A stretch of 64,000 bases of DNA from Hydrangea macrophylla (Eukaryota > Streptophyta > Magnoliopsida > Cornales > Hydrangeaceae): NCBI GenBank assembly GCA_033977485.1, contig CM066993.1, positions 27,766,001-27,830,000 of the forward strand, written 5' to 3'. The position numbers and the translations under genes are program-made. The notes under the pieces are model-generated. The model searched no databases and was not told where the DNA came from. It saw only the letters and a list, made by a program, of their open reading frames with translations. The number at the start of each line of letters is the position of its first letter. Positions within the stretch are counted from its first letter, which is position 1. Positions 11,714-23,595 of this stretch are shown piece by piece.

Positions 11714-14659
11714 TTGTCACGAAGAACCGAAAGCGTTACGGAGTACAAGAACATCCATTTCATCACGAAGAACCGAAAGGAGTCTTTACTCAAAGAATCA
11801 CCGCTTCGTCACGAAGAACTGAAAGCGTTACGGAGTACAAGAACATCCATTTCGTCACGAAGAATCGGAAGGAGTCTTTACTCAAAGAATCACCGCTTCG
11901 TCACGAAGAACTGAAAGCGTTACGGAGTACAAGAACATCCATTTCGTCCCGAAGAACCGAAAGGAGTCTTTACTCAAAGAATCACCGCTTCGTCACGAAG
12001 AACTGAAAGCGTTATAGAGTACAAGAACATCCATTTCGTCACGAAGAACCGAAAGCAGTCTTTACTCAAAGAATCACCGCTTCGTCACGAAGAACCGAAT
12101 GCGTTACGGAGTACAAGAACATCCATTTCGTCACGAAGAACCGAAAGGAGTCTTTATTCAAAGAATCACCGCTTCGTCACGAAGAACCTAAAGCGTTACG
12201 GAGTACAAGAACATCCATTTCGTCGCGAAGAACCGAAAGGAGTCTTTACTCAAAGAATCACCGCTTCGTCACGAAGAACCGAAAGCGTTACGGAGTATAA
12301 GAACATCCATTTTGTCACGAAGAACCGAAAGGAGTCTTTACTGAAAGAATCACCGCGCTTCGTCACGAAGAACCGAAAACATTACGGAGTACAAGAACAT
12401 CCATTTCGTCACGAAGAACCGAAAGGAGTCTTTACTCAAAGAATCACCGCTTCGTCACGAAGAACCGAAAGCGTTACGGAGTACAAGAACATCCATTTCG
12501 TCACGAAGAACCGAAAGGAGTTTTCACTTAAAAATCACCGCTTCGTCACAAAGAACCGAAAGCGTTACGGAGTACAAGAACATCCATTTCGTCACGAAGA
12601 ACCGAAAGGAGTCTTTACTCAAAGAATCACCGCTTCGTCACGAAGAACTGAAAGCGTTACGGAGTACAAGAACATCCATTTCGTCACGAAGAACCGAAAG
12701 GAGTCTTTACTCAAAGAATCACCGCTTCGTCACAAAGAACTGAAAGCGTTACGGAGTACAAGAACACCCATTTCGTCACGAAGAACCGAAAGGAGTCTTT
12801 ACTCAAAGAATCACCGCTTCGTCACGAAGAACTGAAAGCATTATAGAGTACAAGAACATCCATTTCGTCACGAAGAACCGAAAGCAGTCTTTACTCAAAG
12901 AATCACCGCTTCGTCACGAAGAACCGAAAGCGTTACGGAGTACAAGAACATCTATTTCGTCACGAAGAACCGAAAGGAGTCTTTACTGAAAGAATCACCG
13001 CTTCGTCACAAAGAACTGAAAGCGTTACGGAGTACAAGAACACCCATTTCGTCACGAAGAACCGAAAGGAGTCTTTACTCAAAGAATCACCGCTTCGTCA
13101 CGAAGAACTGAAAGCATTATAGAGTACAAGAACATCCATTTCGTCACGAAGAACCGAAAGCAGTCTTTACTCAAAGAATCACCGCTTCGTCACAAAGAAC
13201 TGAAAGCGTTACGGAGTACAAGAACACCCATTTCGTCACGAAGAACCGAAAGGAGTCTTTACTCAAAGAATCACCGCTTCGTCACGAAGAACTGAAAGCA
13301 TTATAGAGTACAAGAACATCCATTTCGTCACGAAGAACCGAAAGCAGTCTTTACTCAAAGAATCACCGCTTCGTCACGAAGAACCGAAAGCGTTACGGAG
13401 TACAAGAACATCTATTTCGTCACGAAGAACCGAAAGGAGTCTTTACTGAAAGAATCACCGCTTCGTCACAAAGAACTGAAAGCGTTACGGAGTACAAGAA
13501 CACCCATTTCGTCACGAAGAACCGAAAGGAGTCTTTACTCAAAGAATCACCGCTTCGTCACGAAGAACTGAAAGCATTATAGAGTACAAGAACATCCATT
13601 TCGTCACGAAGAACCGAAAGCAGTCTTTACTCGAAGAATCACCGCTTCGTCACGAAGAACCGAAAGCGTTACGGAGTACAAGAACATCTATTTCGTCACG
13701 AAGAACCGAAAGGAGTCTTTACTGAAAGAATCACCGCTTCGTCACAAAGAACTGAAAGCGTTACGGAGTACAAGAACACCCATTTCGTCACGAAGAACCG
13801 AAAGGAGTCTTTACTCAAAGAATCACCGCTTCGTCACGAAGAACTGAAAGCATTATAGAGTACAAGAACATCCATTTCGTCACGAAGAACCGAAAGCAGT
13901 CTTTACTCAAAGAATCACCGCTTCGTCACGAAGAACCGAAAGCGTTACGGAGTACAAGAACATCTATTTCGTCACGAAGAACCGAAAGGAGTCTTTACTG
14001 AAAGAATCACCGCTTCATCACGAAGAACTGAAAGTGTTACGGAGTACCAGAACATCCATTTCGTCACGAAGAACCGAAAGGAGTCTTTACTCAAAGAATC
14101 ACCTCTTCGTCACGAAGAACTGAAAGCGTTATAGAGTACAAGAACATCCATTTCGTCACGAAGAACCGAAAGGAGTCTTTACTCAAAGAATCACCGCTTC
14201 GTCACGAAGAACTGAAAGCGTTACGGAGTACAAGAACATCCATTTCGTCACGAAGAACAGAAAGGAGTCTTTACTCAAAGAATCACCGCTTCGTCAAGAA
14301 GAACCGAAAGCGTTACGGAGTATAAGAACATCCATTTTGTCACGAAGAACCGAAAGGAGTCTTTACTGAAAGAATCACCGCGCTTCGTCACGAAGAACCG
14401 AAAACGTTACGGAGTACAAGAACATCCATTTCGTCACGAAGAACCGAAAGGAGTCTTTACTCAAAGAATCACCGCTTCGTCACGAAGAACCGAAAGCGTT
14501 ACGGAGTACAAGAACATCCATTTCGTCACGAAGAACCGAAAGGAGTTTTCACTCAAAAATCACCGCTTCGTCACAAAGAACCGAAAGCGTTACGGAGTAC
14601 AAGAACATCCATTTCGTCACGAAGAATCGAAAGGAGTCTTTACTCAAAGAATCACCGCT
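11714..14659 (+). repeat. 2946-bp tandem duplication, copy 2
   Basis: The markers of copy 1 recur at 11867 (ggaagg) and 13631 (tcgaag). The match to copy 1 ends at about 14.77 kb, where this copy turns to a ttatagag dimer. Private changes include gaacagaaagg near 14255 and gtcaagaag near 14293. Confidence 0.85.
12729..14016 (+). repeat. 276-bp amplification block, copy 2
   Basis: The five units start at 12729, 13005, 13189, 13465 and 13741, the same internal spacing as the block at 9783 and exactly 2946 bp downstream. The tactcgaag substitution at 13631 is also shared. Confidence 0.88.
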
Positions 14660-15352
14660 TCGTCACGAAGAACCGAAAGCGTTACGGAGTACAAGAACAT
14701 CCATTTCATCACGAAGAACCGAAAGGAGTCTTTACTCAAAGAATCACCGCTTCGTCACGAAGAACTGAAAGCGTTATAGAGTACAAGAACATCCATTTCG
14801 TCACGAAGAACCGAAAGCAGTCTTTACTCAAAGAATCACCGCTTCGTCACGAAGAACCGAATGCGTTACGGAGTACAAGAACATCCATTTCGTCACGAAG
14901 AACCGAAAGGAGTCTTTATTCAAAGAATCACCGCTTCGTCACGAAGAACCTAAAGCGTTACGGAGTACAAGAACATCCATTTCGTCGCGAAGAACCGAAA
15001 GGAGTCTTTACTCAAAGAATCACCGCTTCGTCACGAAGAACCGAAAGCGTTACGGAGTATAAGAACATCCATTTTGTCACGAAGAACCGAAAGGAGTCTT
15101 TACTGAAAGAATCACCGCGCTTCGTCACGAAGAACCGAAAACATTACGGAGTACAAGAACATCCATTTCGTCACGAAGAACCGAAAGGAGTCTTTACTCA
15201 AAGAATCACCGCTTCGTCACGAAGAACCGAAAGCGTTACGGAGTACAAGAACATCCATTTCGTCACGAAGAACCGAAAGGAGTTTTCACTTAAAAATCAC
15301 CTCTTCGTCACAAAGAACCGAAAGCGTTACGGAGTACAAGAACATCCATTTC

Positions 15353-15444
15353 GTCACGAAGAACCGAAAGGAGTCTTTACTCAAAGAATCACCGCTTCGT
15401 CACGAAGAACCGAAAGCGTTACGGAGTACAAGAACATCCATTTC
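15353..15444 (+). repeat. Reference consensus dimer (A 15353-15398, B 15399-15444)
   Basis: This dimer matches what I read as the majority base at every position, so it serves as a reference for the variants named elsewhere. The A monomer is 46 bp and ends in cgcttc. The B monomer is 46 bp and ends in catttc. The dimer contains nine CpG, counting the two junctions, against about five expected from its C and G content. It contains no taa, tag or tga on the + strand. Confidence 0.9.
15395..15407. other. 13-bp dyad at the A-to-B junction (example)
   Basis: The sequence cttcgt-c-acgaag is a perfect 6-bp inverted repeat around a single base, spanning the end of A and the start of B. It recurs at nearly every A-to-B junction, about once per 92 bp. 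The B-to-A junction carries a shorter 5+1+5 version (ttcgt-c-acgaa). Such a dyad could bind a homodimeric protein or form a small cruciform, but nothing in the sequence shows that it does. Confidence 0.6.
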
Positions 15445-18024
15445 GTCACGAAGAACCGAAAGGAGTCTTTACTCAAAGAATCACCGCTTCGTCACGAAGA
15501 ACTGAAAGCGTTACGGAGTACAAGAACACCCATTTCGTCACGAAGAACCGAAAGGAGTCTTTACTCAAAGAATCACCGCTTCGTCACGAAGAACTGAAAG
15601 CGTTATAGAGTACAAGAACATCCATTTCGTCACGAAGAACCGAAAGCAGTCTTTACTCAAAGAATCACCGCTTCGTCACGAAGAACCGAAAGCGTTACGG
15701 AGTACAAGAACATCTATTTCGTCACGAAGAACCGAAAGGAGTCTTTACTGAAAGAATCACCGCGCTTCGTCACGAAGAACCGAAAACATTACGGAGTACA
15801 AGAACATCCATTTCGTCACGAAGAACCGAAAGGAGTCTTTACTCAAAGAATCACCGCTTCGTCACGAAGAACCGAAAGCGTTACGGAGTACAAGAACATC
15901 CATTTCGTCACGAAGAACCGAAAGGAGTTTTCACTTAAAAATCACCGCTTCGTCACAAAGAACCGAAAGCGTTACGGAGTACAAGAACATCCATTTCGTC
16001 ACGAAGAACCGAAAGGAGTCTTTACTCAAAGAATCACCGCTTCGTCACGAAGAACTGAAAGCGTTACGGAGTACAAGAACATCCATTTCGTCACGAAGAA
16101 CCGAAAGGAGTCTTTACTCAAAGAATCACCGCTTCGTCACGAAGAACAGAAAGCGTTACGGAGTACAAGAACACCCATTTCGTCACGAAGAACCGAAAGG
16201 AGTCTTTACTCAAAGAATCACCGCTTCGTCACGAAGAACTGAAAGCGTTATAGAGTACAAGAACATCCATTTCGTCACGAAGAACCGAAAGCAGTCTTTA
16301 CTCAAAGAATCACCGCTTCGTCACGAAGAACCGAAAGCGTTACGGAGTACAAGAACATCTATTTCGTCACGAAGAACCGAAAGGAGTCTTTACTGAAAGA
16401 ATCACCGCTTCATCACAAAGAACTGAAAGTGTTACGGAGTACAAGAACATCCATTTCGTCACGAAGAACCGAAAGGAGTCTTTACTCAAAGAATCACCGC
16501 TTCGTCACGAAGAACTGAAAGCGTTATAGAGTACAAGAACATCCATTTCGTCACGAAGAACCGAAAGGAGTCTTTACTCAAAGAATCACCGCTTCGTCAC
16601 GAAGAACTGAAAGCGTTACGGAGTACAAGAACATCCATTTCGTCACGAAGAACCGAAAGGAGTCTTTACTCAAAGAATCACCGCTTCGTCACGAAGAACC
16701 GAAAGCGTTACGGAGTATAAGAACATCCATTTTGTCACGAAGAACCGAAAGGAGTCTTTACTGAAAGAATCACCGCGCTTCGTCACGAAGAACCGAAAAC
16801 GTTACGGAGTACAAGAACATCCATTTCGTCACGAAGAACCGAAAGGAGTCTTTACTCAAAGAATCACCGCTTCGTCACGAAGAACCGAAAGCGTTACGGA
16901 GTACAAGAACATCCATTTCGTCACGAAGAACCGAAAGGAGTTTTCACTCAAAAATCACCGCTTCGTCACAAAGAACCGAAAGCGTTACGGAGTACAAGAA
17001 CATCCATTTCGTCACGAAGAATCGAAAGGAGTCTTTACTCAAAGAATCACCGCTTCGTCACGAAGAACCGAAAGCGTTACGGAGTACAAGAACATCCATT
17101 TCATCACGAAGAACCGAAAGGAGTCTTTACTCAAAGAATCACCGCTTCGTCACGAAGAACTGAAAGCGTTACGGAGTACAAGAACATCCATTTCGTCACG
17201 AAGAACCGAAAGGAGTCTTTACTCAAAGAATCACCGCTTCGTCACGAAGAACTGAAAGCGTTACGGAGTACAAGAACATCCATTTCGTCCCGAAGAACCG
17301 AAAGGAGTCTTTACTCAAAGAATCACCGCTTCGTCACGAAGAACTGAAAGCGTTATAGAGTACAAGAACATCCATTTCGTCACGAAGAACCGAAAGCAGT
17401 CTTTACTCAAAGAATCACCGCTTCGTCACGAAGAACTGAAAGCGTTACGGAGTACAAGAACATCTATTTCGTCACGAAGAACCGAAAGGAGTCTTTACTG
17501 AAAGAATCACCGCTTCATCACGAAGAACTGAAAGTGTTACGGAGTACCAGAACATCCATTTCGTCACGAAGAACCGAAAGGAGTCTTTACTCAAAGAATC
17601 ACCTCTTCGTCACGAAGAACTGAAAGCGTTATAGAGTACAAGAACATCCATTTCGTCACGAAGAACCGAAAGGAGTCTTTACTCAAAGAATCACCGCTTC
17701 GTCACGAAGAACTGAAAGCGTTACGGAGTACAAGAACATCCATTTCGTCACGAAGAACCGAAAGGAGTCTTTACTCAAAGAATCACCGCTTCGTCACGAA
17801 GAACCGAAAGCGTTACGGAGTATAAGAACATCCATTTTGTCACGAAGAACCGAAAGGAGTCTTTACTGAAAGAATCACCGCGCTTCGTCACGAAGAACCG
17901 AAAACGTTACGGAGTACAAGAACATCCATTTCGTCACGAAGAACCGAAAGGAGTCTTTACTCAAAGAATCACCGCTTCGTCACGAAGAACCGAAAGCGTT
18001 ACGGAGTACAAGAACATCCATTTC

Positions 18025-18070
18025 GTCACGAAGAACCGAAAGGAGTTTTCACTCAAAGAATCACCGCTTC
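18025..18070 (+). repeat. Chimeric A monomer marking an exchange point
   Basis: The first half has the gagttttcactc of the 45-bp A form and the second half has the aaagaatcacc of the ordinary A form, giving 46 bp. The following dimer belongs two dimers further along the order seen at 8.65-8.85 kb. This looks like an exchange within a monomer that removed about two dimers. It lies just before the junction of the two 9.3-kb copies. Confidence 0.75.
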
Positions 18071-18254
18071 GTCACGAAGAACTGAAAGCGTTACGGAGTA
18101 CAAGAACATCCATTTCGTCACGAAGAATCGGAAGGAGTCTTTACTCAAAGAATCACCGCTTCGTCACGAAGAACTGAAAGCGTTACGGAGTACAAGAACA
18201 TCCATTTCGTCACGAAGAATCGGAAGGAGTCTTTACTCAAAGAATCACCGCTTC
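18071..18254 (+). repeat. Single-dimer tandem duplication (aatcggaagg marker)
   Basis: The rare aatcggaagg A monomer appears twice, 92 bp apart (ggaagg at 18130 and 18222). In the related copies at 8921, 11867 and near 21.44 kb it appears once. This is the smallest expansion step visible in the array. Confidence 0.82.
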
Positions 18255-19083
18255 GTCACGAAGAACTGAAAGCGTTACGGAGTACAAGAACATCCATTTC
18301 GTCCCGAAGAACCGAAAGGAGTCTTTACTCAAAGAATCACCGCTTCGTCACGAAGAACTGAAAGCGTTATAGAGTACAAGAACATCCATTTCGTCACGAA
18401 GAACCGAAAGCAGTCTTTACTCAAAGAATCACCGCTTCGTCACGAAGAACCGAATGCGTTACGGAGTACAAGAACATCCATTTCGTCACGAAGAACCGAA
18501 AGGAGTCTTTATTCAAAGAATCACCGCTTCGTCACGAAGAACCTAAAGCGTTACGGAGTACAAGAACATCCATTTCGTCGCGAAGAACCGAAAGGAGTCT
18601 TTACTCAAAGAATCACCGCTTCGTCACGAAGAACCGAAAGCGTTACGGAGTATAAGAACATCCATTTTGTCACGAAGAACCGAAAGGAGTCTTTACTGAA
18701 AGAATCACCGCGCTTCGTCACGAAGAACCGAAAACATTACGGAGTACAAGAACATCCATTTCGTCACGAAGAACCGAAAGGAGTCTTTACTCAAAGAATC
18801 ACCGCTTCGTCACGAAGAACCGAAAGCGTTACGGAGTACAAGAACATCCATTTCGTCACGAAGAACCGAAAGGAGTTTTCACTTAAAAATCACCGCTTCG
18901 TCACAAAGAACCGAAAGCGTTACGGAGTACAAGAACATCCATTTCGTCACGAAGAACCGAAAGGAGTCTTTACTCAAAGAATCACCGCTTCGTCACGAAG
19001 AACTGAAAGCGTTACGGAGTACAAGAACATCCATTTCGTCACGAAGAACCGAAAGGAGTCTTTACTCAAAGAATCACCGCTTC

Positions 19084-20371
19084 GTCACAAAGAACTGAAA
19101 GCGTTACGGAGTACAAGAACACCCATTTCGTCACGAAGAACCGAAAGGAGTCTTTACTCAAAGAATCACCGCTTCGTCACGAAGAACTGAAAGCATTATA
19201 GAGTACAAGAACATCCATTTCGTCACGAAGAACCGAAAGCAGTCTTTACTCAAAGAATCACCGCTTCGTCACGAAGAACCGAAAGCGTTACGGAGTACAA
19301 GAACATCTATTTCGTCACGAAGAACCGAAAGGAGTCTTTACTGAAAGAATCACCGCTTCGTCACAAAGAACTGAAAGCGTTACGGAGTACAAGAACACCC
19401 ATTTCGTCACGAAGAACCGAAAGGAGTCTTTACTCAAAGAATCACCGCTTCGTCACGAAGAACTGAAAGCATTATAGAGTACAAGAACATCCATTTCGTC
19501 ACGAAGAACCGAAAGCAGTCTTTACTCAAAGAATCACCGCTTCGTCACAAAGAACTGAAAGCGTTACGGAGTACAAGAACACCCATTTCGTCACGAAGAA
19601 CCGAAAGGAGTCTTTACTCAAAGAATCACCGCTTCGTCACGAAGAACTGAAAGCATTATAGAGTACAAGAACATCCATTTCGTCACGAAGAACCGAAAGC
19701 AGTCTTTACTCAAAGAATCACCGCTTCGTCACGAAGAACCGAAAGCGTTACGGAGTACAAGAACATCTATTTCGTCACGAAGAACCGAAAGGAGTCTTTA
19801 CTGAAAGAATCACCGCTTCGTCACAAAGAACTGAAAGCGTTACGGAGTACAAGAACACCCATTTCGTCACGAAGAACCGAAAGGAGTCTTTACTCAAAGA
19901 ATCACCGCTTCGTCACGAAGAACTGAAAGCATTATAGAGTACAAGAACATCCATTTCGTCACGAAGAACCGAAAGCAGTCTTTACTCGAAGAATCACCGC
20001 TTCGTCACGAAGAACCGAAAGCGTTACGGAGTACAAGAACATCTATTTCGTCACGAAGAACCGAAAGGAGTCTTTACTGAAAGAATCACCGCTTCGTCAC
20101 AAAGAACTGAAAGCGTTACGGAGTACAAGAACACCCATTTCGTCACGAAGAACCGAAAGGAGTCTTTACTCAAAGAATCACCGCTTCGTCACGAAGAACT
20201 GAAAGCATTATAGAGTACAAGAACATCCATTTCGTCACGAAGAACCGAAAGCAGTCTTTACTCAAAGAATCACCGCTTCGTCACGAAGAACCGAAAGCGT
20301 TACGGAGTACAAGAACATCTATTTCGTCACGAAGAACCGAAAGGAGTCTTTACTGAAAGAATCACCGCTTC
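19084..20371 (+). repeat. 276-bp amplification block, copy 3
   Basis: The units start at 19084, 19360, 19544, 19820 and 20096, exactly 9301 bp after the block at 9783. The tactcgaag marker is at 19986. Confidence 0.88.
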
Positions 20372-20648
20372 ATCACGAAGAACTGAAAGTGTTACGGAGT
20401 ACCAGAACATCCATTTCGTCACGAAGAACCGAAAGGAGTCTTTACTCAAAGAATCACCTCTTCGTCACGAAGAACTGAAAGCGTTATAGAGTACAAGAAC
20501 ATCCATTTCGTCACGAAGAACCGAAAGGAGTCTTTACTCAAAGAATCACCGCTTCGTCACGAAGAACTGAAAGCGTTACGGAGTACAAGAACATCCATTT
20601 CGTCACGAAGAACAGAAAGGAGTCTTTACTCAAAGAATCACCGCTTCG

Positions 20649-21205
20649 TCACGAAGAACCGAAAGCGTTACGGAGTATAAGAACATCCATTTTGTCACGA
20701 AGAACCGAAAGGAGTCTTTACTGAAAGAATCACCGCGCTTCGTCACGAAGAACCGAAAACGTTACGGAGTACAAGAACATCCATTTCGTCACGAAGAACC
20801 GAAAGGAGTCTTTACTCAAAGAATCACCGCTTCGTCACGAAGAACCGAAAGCGTTACGGAGTACAAGAACATCCATTTCGTCACGAAGAACCGAAAGGAG
20901 TCTTTACTCAAAGAATCACCGCTTCGTCACGAAGAACCGAAAGCGTTACGGAGTATAAGAACATCCATTTTGTCACGAAGAACCGAAAGGAGTCTTTACT
21001 GAAAGAATCACCGCGCTTCGTCACGAAGAACCGAAAACGTTACGGAGTACAAGAACATCCATTTCGTCACGAAGAACCGAAAGGAGTCTTTACTCAAAGA
21101 ATCACCGCTTCGTCACGAAGAACCGAAAGCGTTACGGAGTACAAGAACATCCATTTCGTCACGAAGAACCGAAAGGAGTTTTCACTCAAAAATCACCGCT
21201 TCGTC
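20649..21205 (+). repeat. 278-bp three-dimer tandem duplication inside copy 2
   Basis: The run of tataag B, 48-bp A, aaaacg B and two plain dimers occurs twice in succession, starting near 20.66 and 20.94 kb. In the equivalent place at 11.35 kb it occurs once. The extra 278 bp (three dimers plus 2 bp from the 48-bp A) accounts for the change of offset from 9301 to 9579. Confidence 0.8.
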
Positions 21206-22307
21206 ACAAAGAACCGAAAGCGTTACGGAGTACAAGAACATCCATTTCGTCACGAAGAATCGAAAGGAGTCTTTACTCAAAGAATCACCGCTTTGTCACG
21301 AAGAACCGAAAGCGTTACGGAGTACAAGAACATCCATTTCATCACGAAGAACCGAAAGGAGTCTTTACTCAAAGAATCACCGCTTCGTCACGAAGAACTG
21401 AAAGCGTTACGGAGTACAAGAACATCCATTTCGTCACGAAGAATCGGAAGGAGTCTTTACTCAAAGAATCACCGCTTCGTCACGAAGAACTGAAAGCGTT
21501 ACGGAGTACAAGAACATCCATTTCGTCCCGAAGAACCGAAAGGAGTCTTTACTCAAAGAATCACCGCTTCGTCACGAAGAACTGAAAGCGTTATAGAGTA
21601 CAAGAACATCCATTTCGTCACGAAGAACCGAAAGCAGTCTTTACTCAAAGAATCACCGCTTCGTCACGAAGAACCGAATGCGTTACGGAGTACAAGAACA
21701 TCCATTTCGTCACGAAGAACCGAAAGGAGTCTTTATTCAAAGAATCACCGCTTCGTCACGAAGAACCTAAAGCGTTACGGAGTACAAGAACATCCATTTC
21801 GTCGCGAAGAACCGAAAGGAGTCTTTACTCAAAGAATCACCGCTTCGTCACGAAGAACCGAAAGCGTTACGGAGTATAAGAACATCCATTTTGTCACGAA
21901 GAACCGAAAGGAGTCTTTACTGAAAGAATCACCGCGCTTCGTCACGAAGAACCGAAAACATTACGGAGTACAAGAACATCCATTTCGTCACGAAGAACCG
22001 AAAGGAGTCTTTACTCAAAGAATCACCGCTTCGTCACGAAGAACCGAAAGCGTTACGGAGTACAAGAACATCCATTTCGTCACGAAGAACCGAAAGGAGT
22101 TTTCACTTAAAAATCACCGCTTCGTCACAAAGAACCGAAAGCGTTACGGAGTACAAGAACATCCATTTCGTCACGAAGAACCGAAAGGAGTCTTTACTCA
22201 AAGAATCACCGCTTCGTCACGAAGAACTGAAAGCGTTACGGAGTACAAGAACATCCATTTCGTCACGAAGAACCGAAAGGAGTCTTTACTCAAAGAATCA
22301 CCGCTTC

Positions 22308-23595
22308 GTCACAAAGAACTGAAAGCGTTACGGAGTACAAGAACACCCATTTCGTCACGAAGAACCGAAAGGAGTCTTTACTCAAAGAATCACCGCTTCG
22401 TCACGAAGAACTGAAAGCATTATAGAGTACAAGAACATCCATTTCGTCACGAAGAACCGAAAGCAGTCTTTACTCAAAGAATCACCGCTTCGTCACGAAG
22501 AACCGAAAGCGTTACGGAGTACAAGAACATCTATTTCGTCACGAAGAACCGAAAGGAGTCTTTACTGAAAGAATCACCGCTTCGTCACAAAGAACTGAAA
22601 GCGTTACGGAGTACAAGAACACCCATTTCGTCACGAAGAACCGAAAGGAGTCTTTACTCAAAGAATCACCGCTTCGTCACGAAGAACTGAAAGCATTATA
22701 GAGTACAAGAACATCCATTTCGTCACGAAGAACCGAAAGCAGTCTTTACTCAAAGAATCACCGCTTCGTCACAAAGAACTGAAAGCGTTACGGAGTACAA
22801 GAACACCCATTTCGTCACGAAGAACCGAAAGGAGTCTTTACTCAAAGAATCACCGCTTCGTCACGAAGAACTGAAAGCATTATAGAGTACAAGAACATCC
22901 ATTTCGTCACGAAGAACCGAAAGCAGTCTTTACTCAAAGAATCACCGCTTCGTCACGAAGAACCGAAAGCGTTACGGAGTACAAGAACATCTATTTCGTC
23001 ACGAAGAACCGAAAGGAGTCTTTACTGAAAGAATCACCGCTTCGTCACAAAGAACTGAAAGCGTTACGGAGTACAAGAACACCCATTTCGTCACGAAGAA
23101 CCGAAAGGAGTCTTTACTCAAAGAATCACCGCTTCGTCACGAAGAACTGAAAGCATTATAGAGTACAAGAACATCCATTTCGTCACGAAGAACCGAAAGC
23201 AGTCTTTACTCGAAGAATCACCGCTTCGTCACGAAGAACCGAAAGCGTTACGGAGTACAAGAACATCTATTTCGTCACGAAGAACCGAAAGGAGTCTTTA
23301 CTGAAAGAATCACCGCTTCGTCACAAAGAACTGAAAGCGTTACGGAGTACAAGAACACCCATTTCGTCACGAAGAACCGAAAGGAGTCTTTACTCAAAGA
23401 ATCACCGCTTCGTCACGAAGAACTGAAAGCATTATAGAGTACAAGAACATCCATTTCGTCACGAAGAACCGAAAGCAGTCTTTACTCAAAGAATCACCGC
23501 TTCGTCACGAAGAACCGAAAGCGTTACGGAGTACAAGAACATCTATTTCGTCACGAAGAACCGAAAGGAGTCTTTACTGAAAGAATCACCGCTTC
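22308..23595 (+). repeat. 276-bp amplification block, copy 4
   Basis: The units start at 22308, 22584, 22768, 23044 and 23320, exactly 9579 bp after the block at 12729. The tactcgaag marker is at 23210. Confidence 0.88.

Larger units (their letters stand above)
8921..18221 (+). repeat. Tandem duplication of about 9.3 kb, copy 1
   Basis: The ggaagg marker at 8921 recurs at 18222, so the two copies are directly adjacent. The segment 8921 to about 11.6 kb matches at an offset of 9301. The segment from about 11.2 to 17.98 kb matches at 9579, the 278-bp difference being an extra three-dimer repeat in copy 2. The copy contains the 2946-bp duplication and two of the 276-bp amplification blocks. Confidence 0.85.

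Noticed and set aside
15390..15408. A true CENP-B box
   Set aside because: No exact nTTCGnnnnAnnCGGGn was found on either strand of the consensus. The best candidate has one extra spacer base and one mismatch, so it is given only as a low-interest finding.
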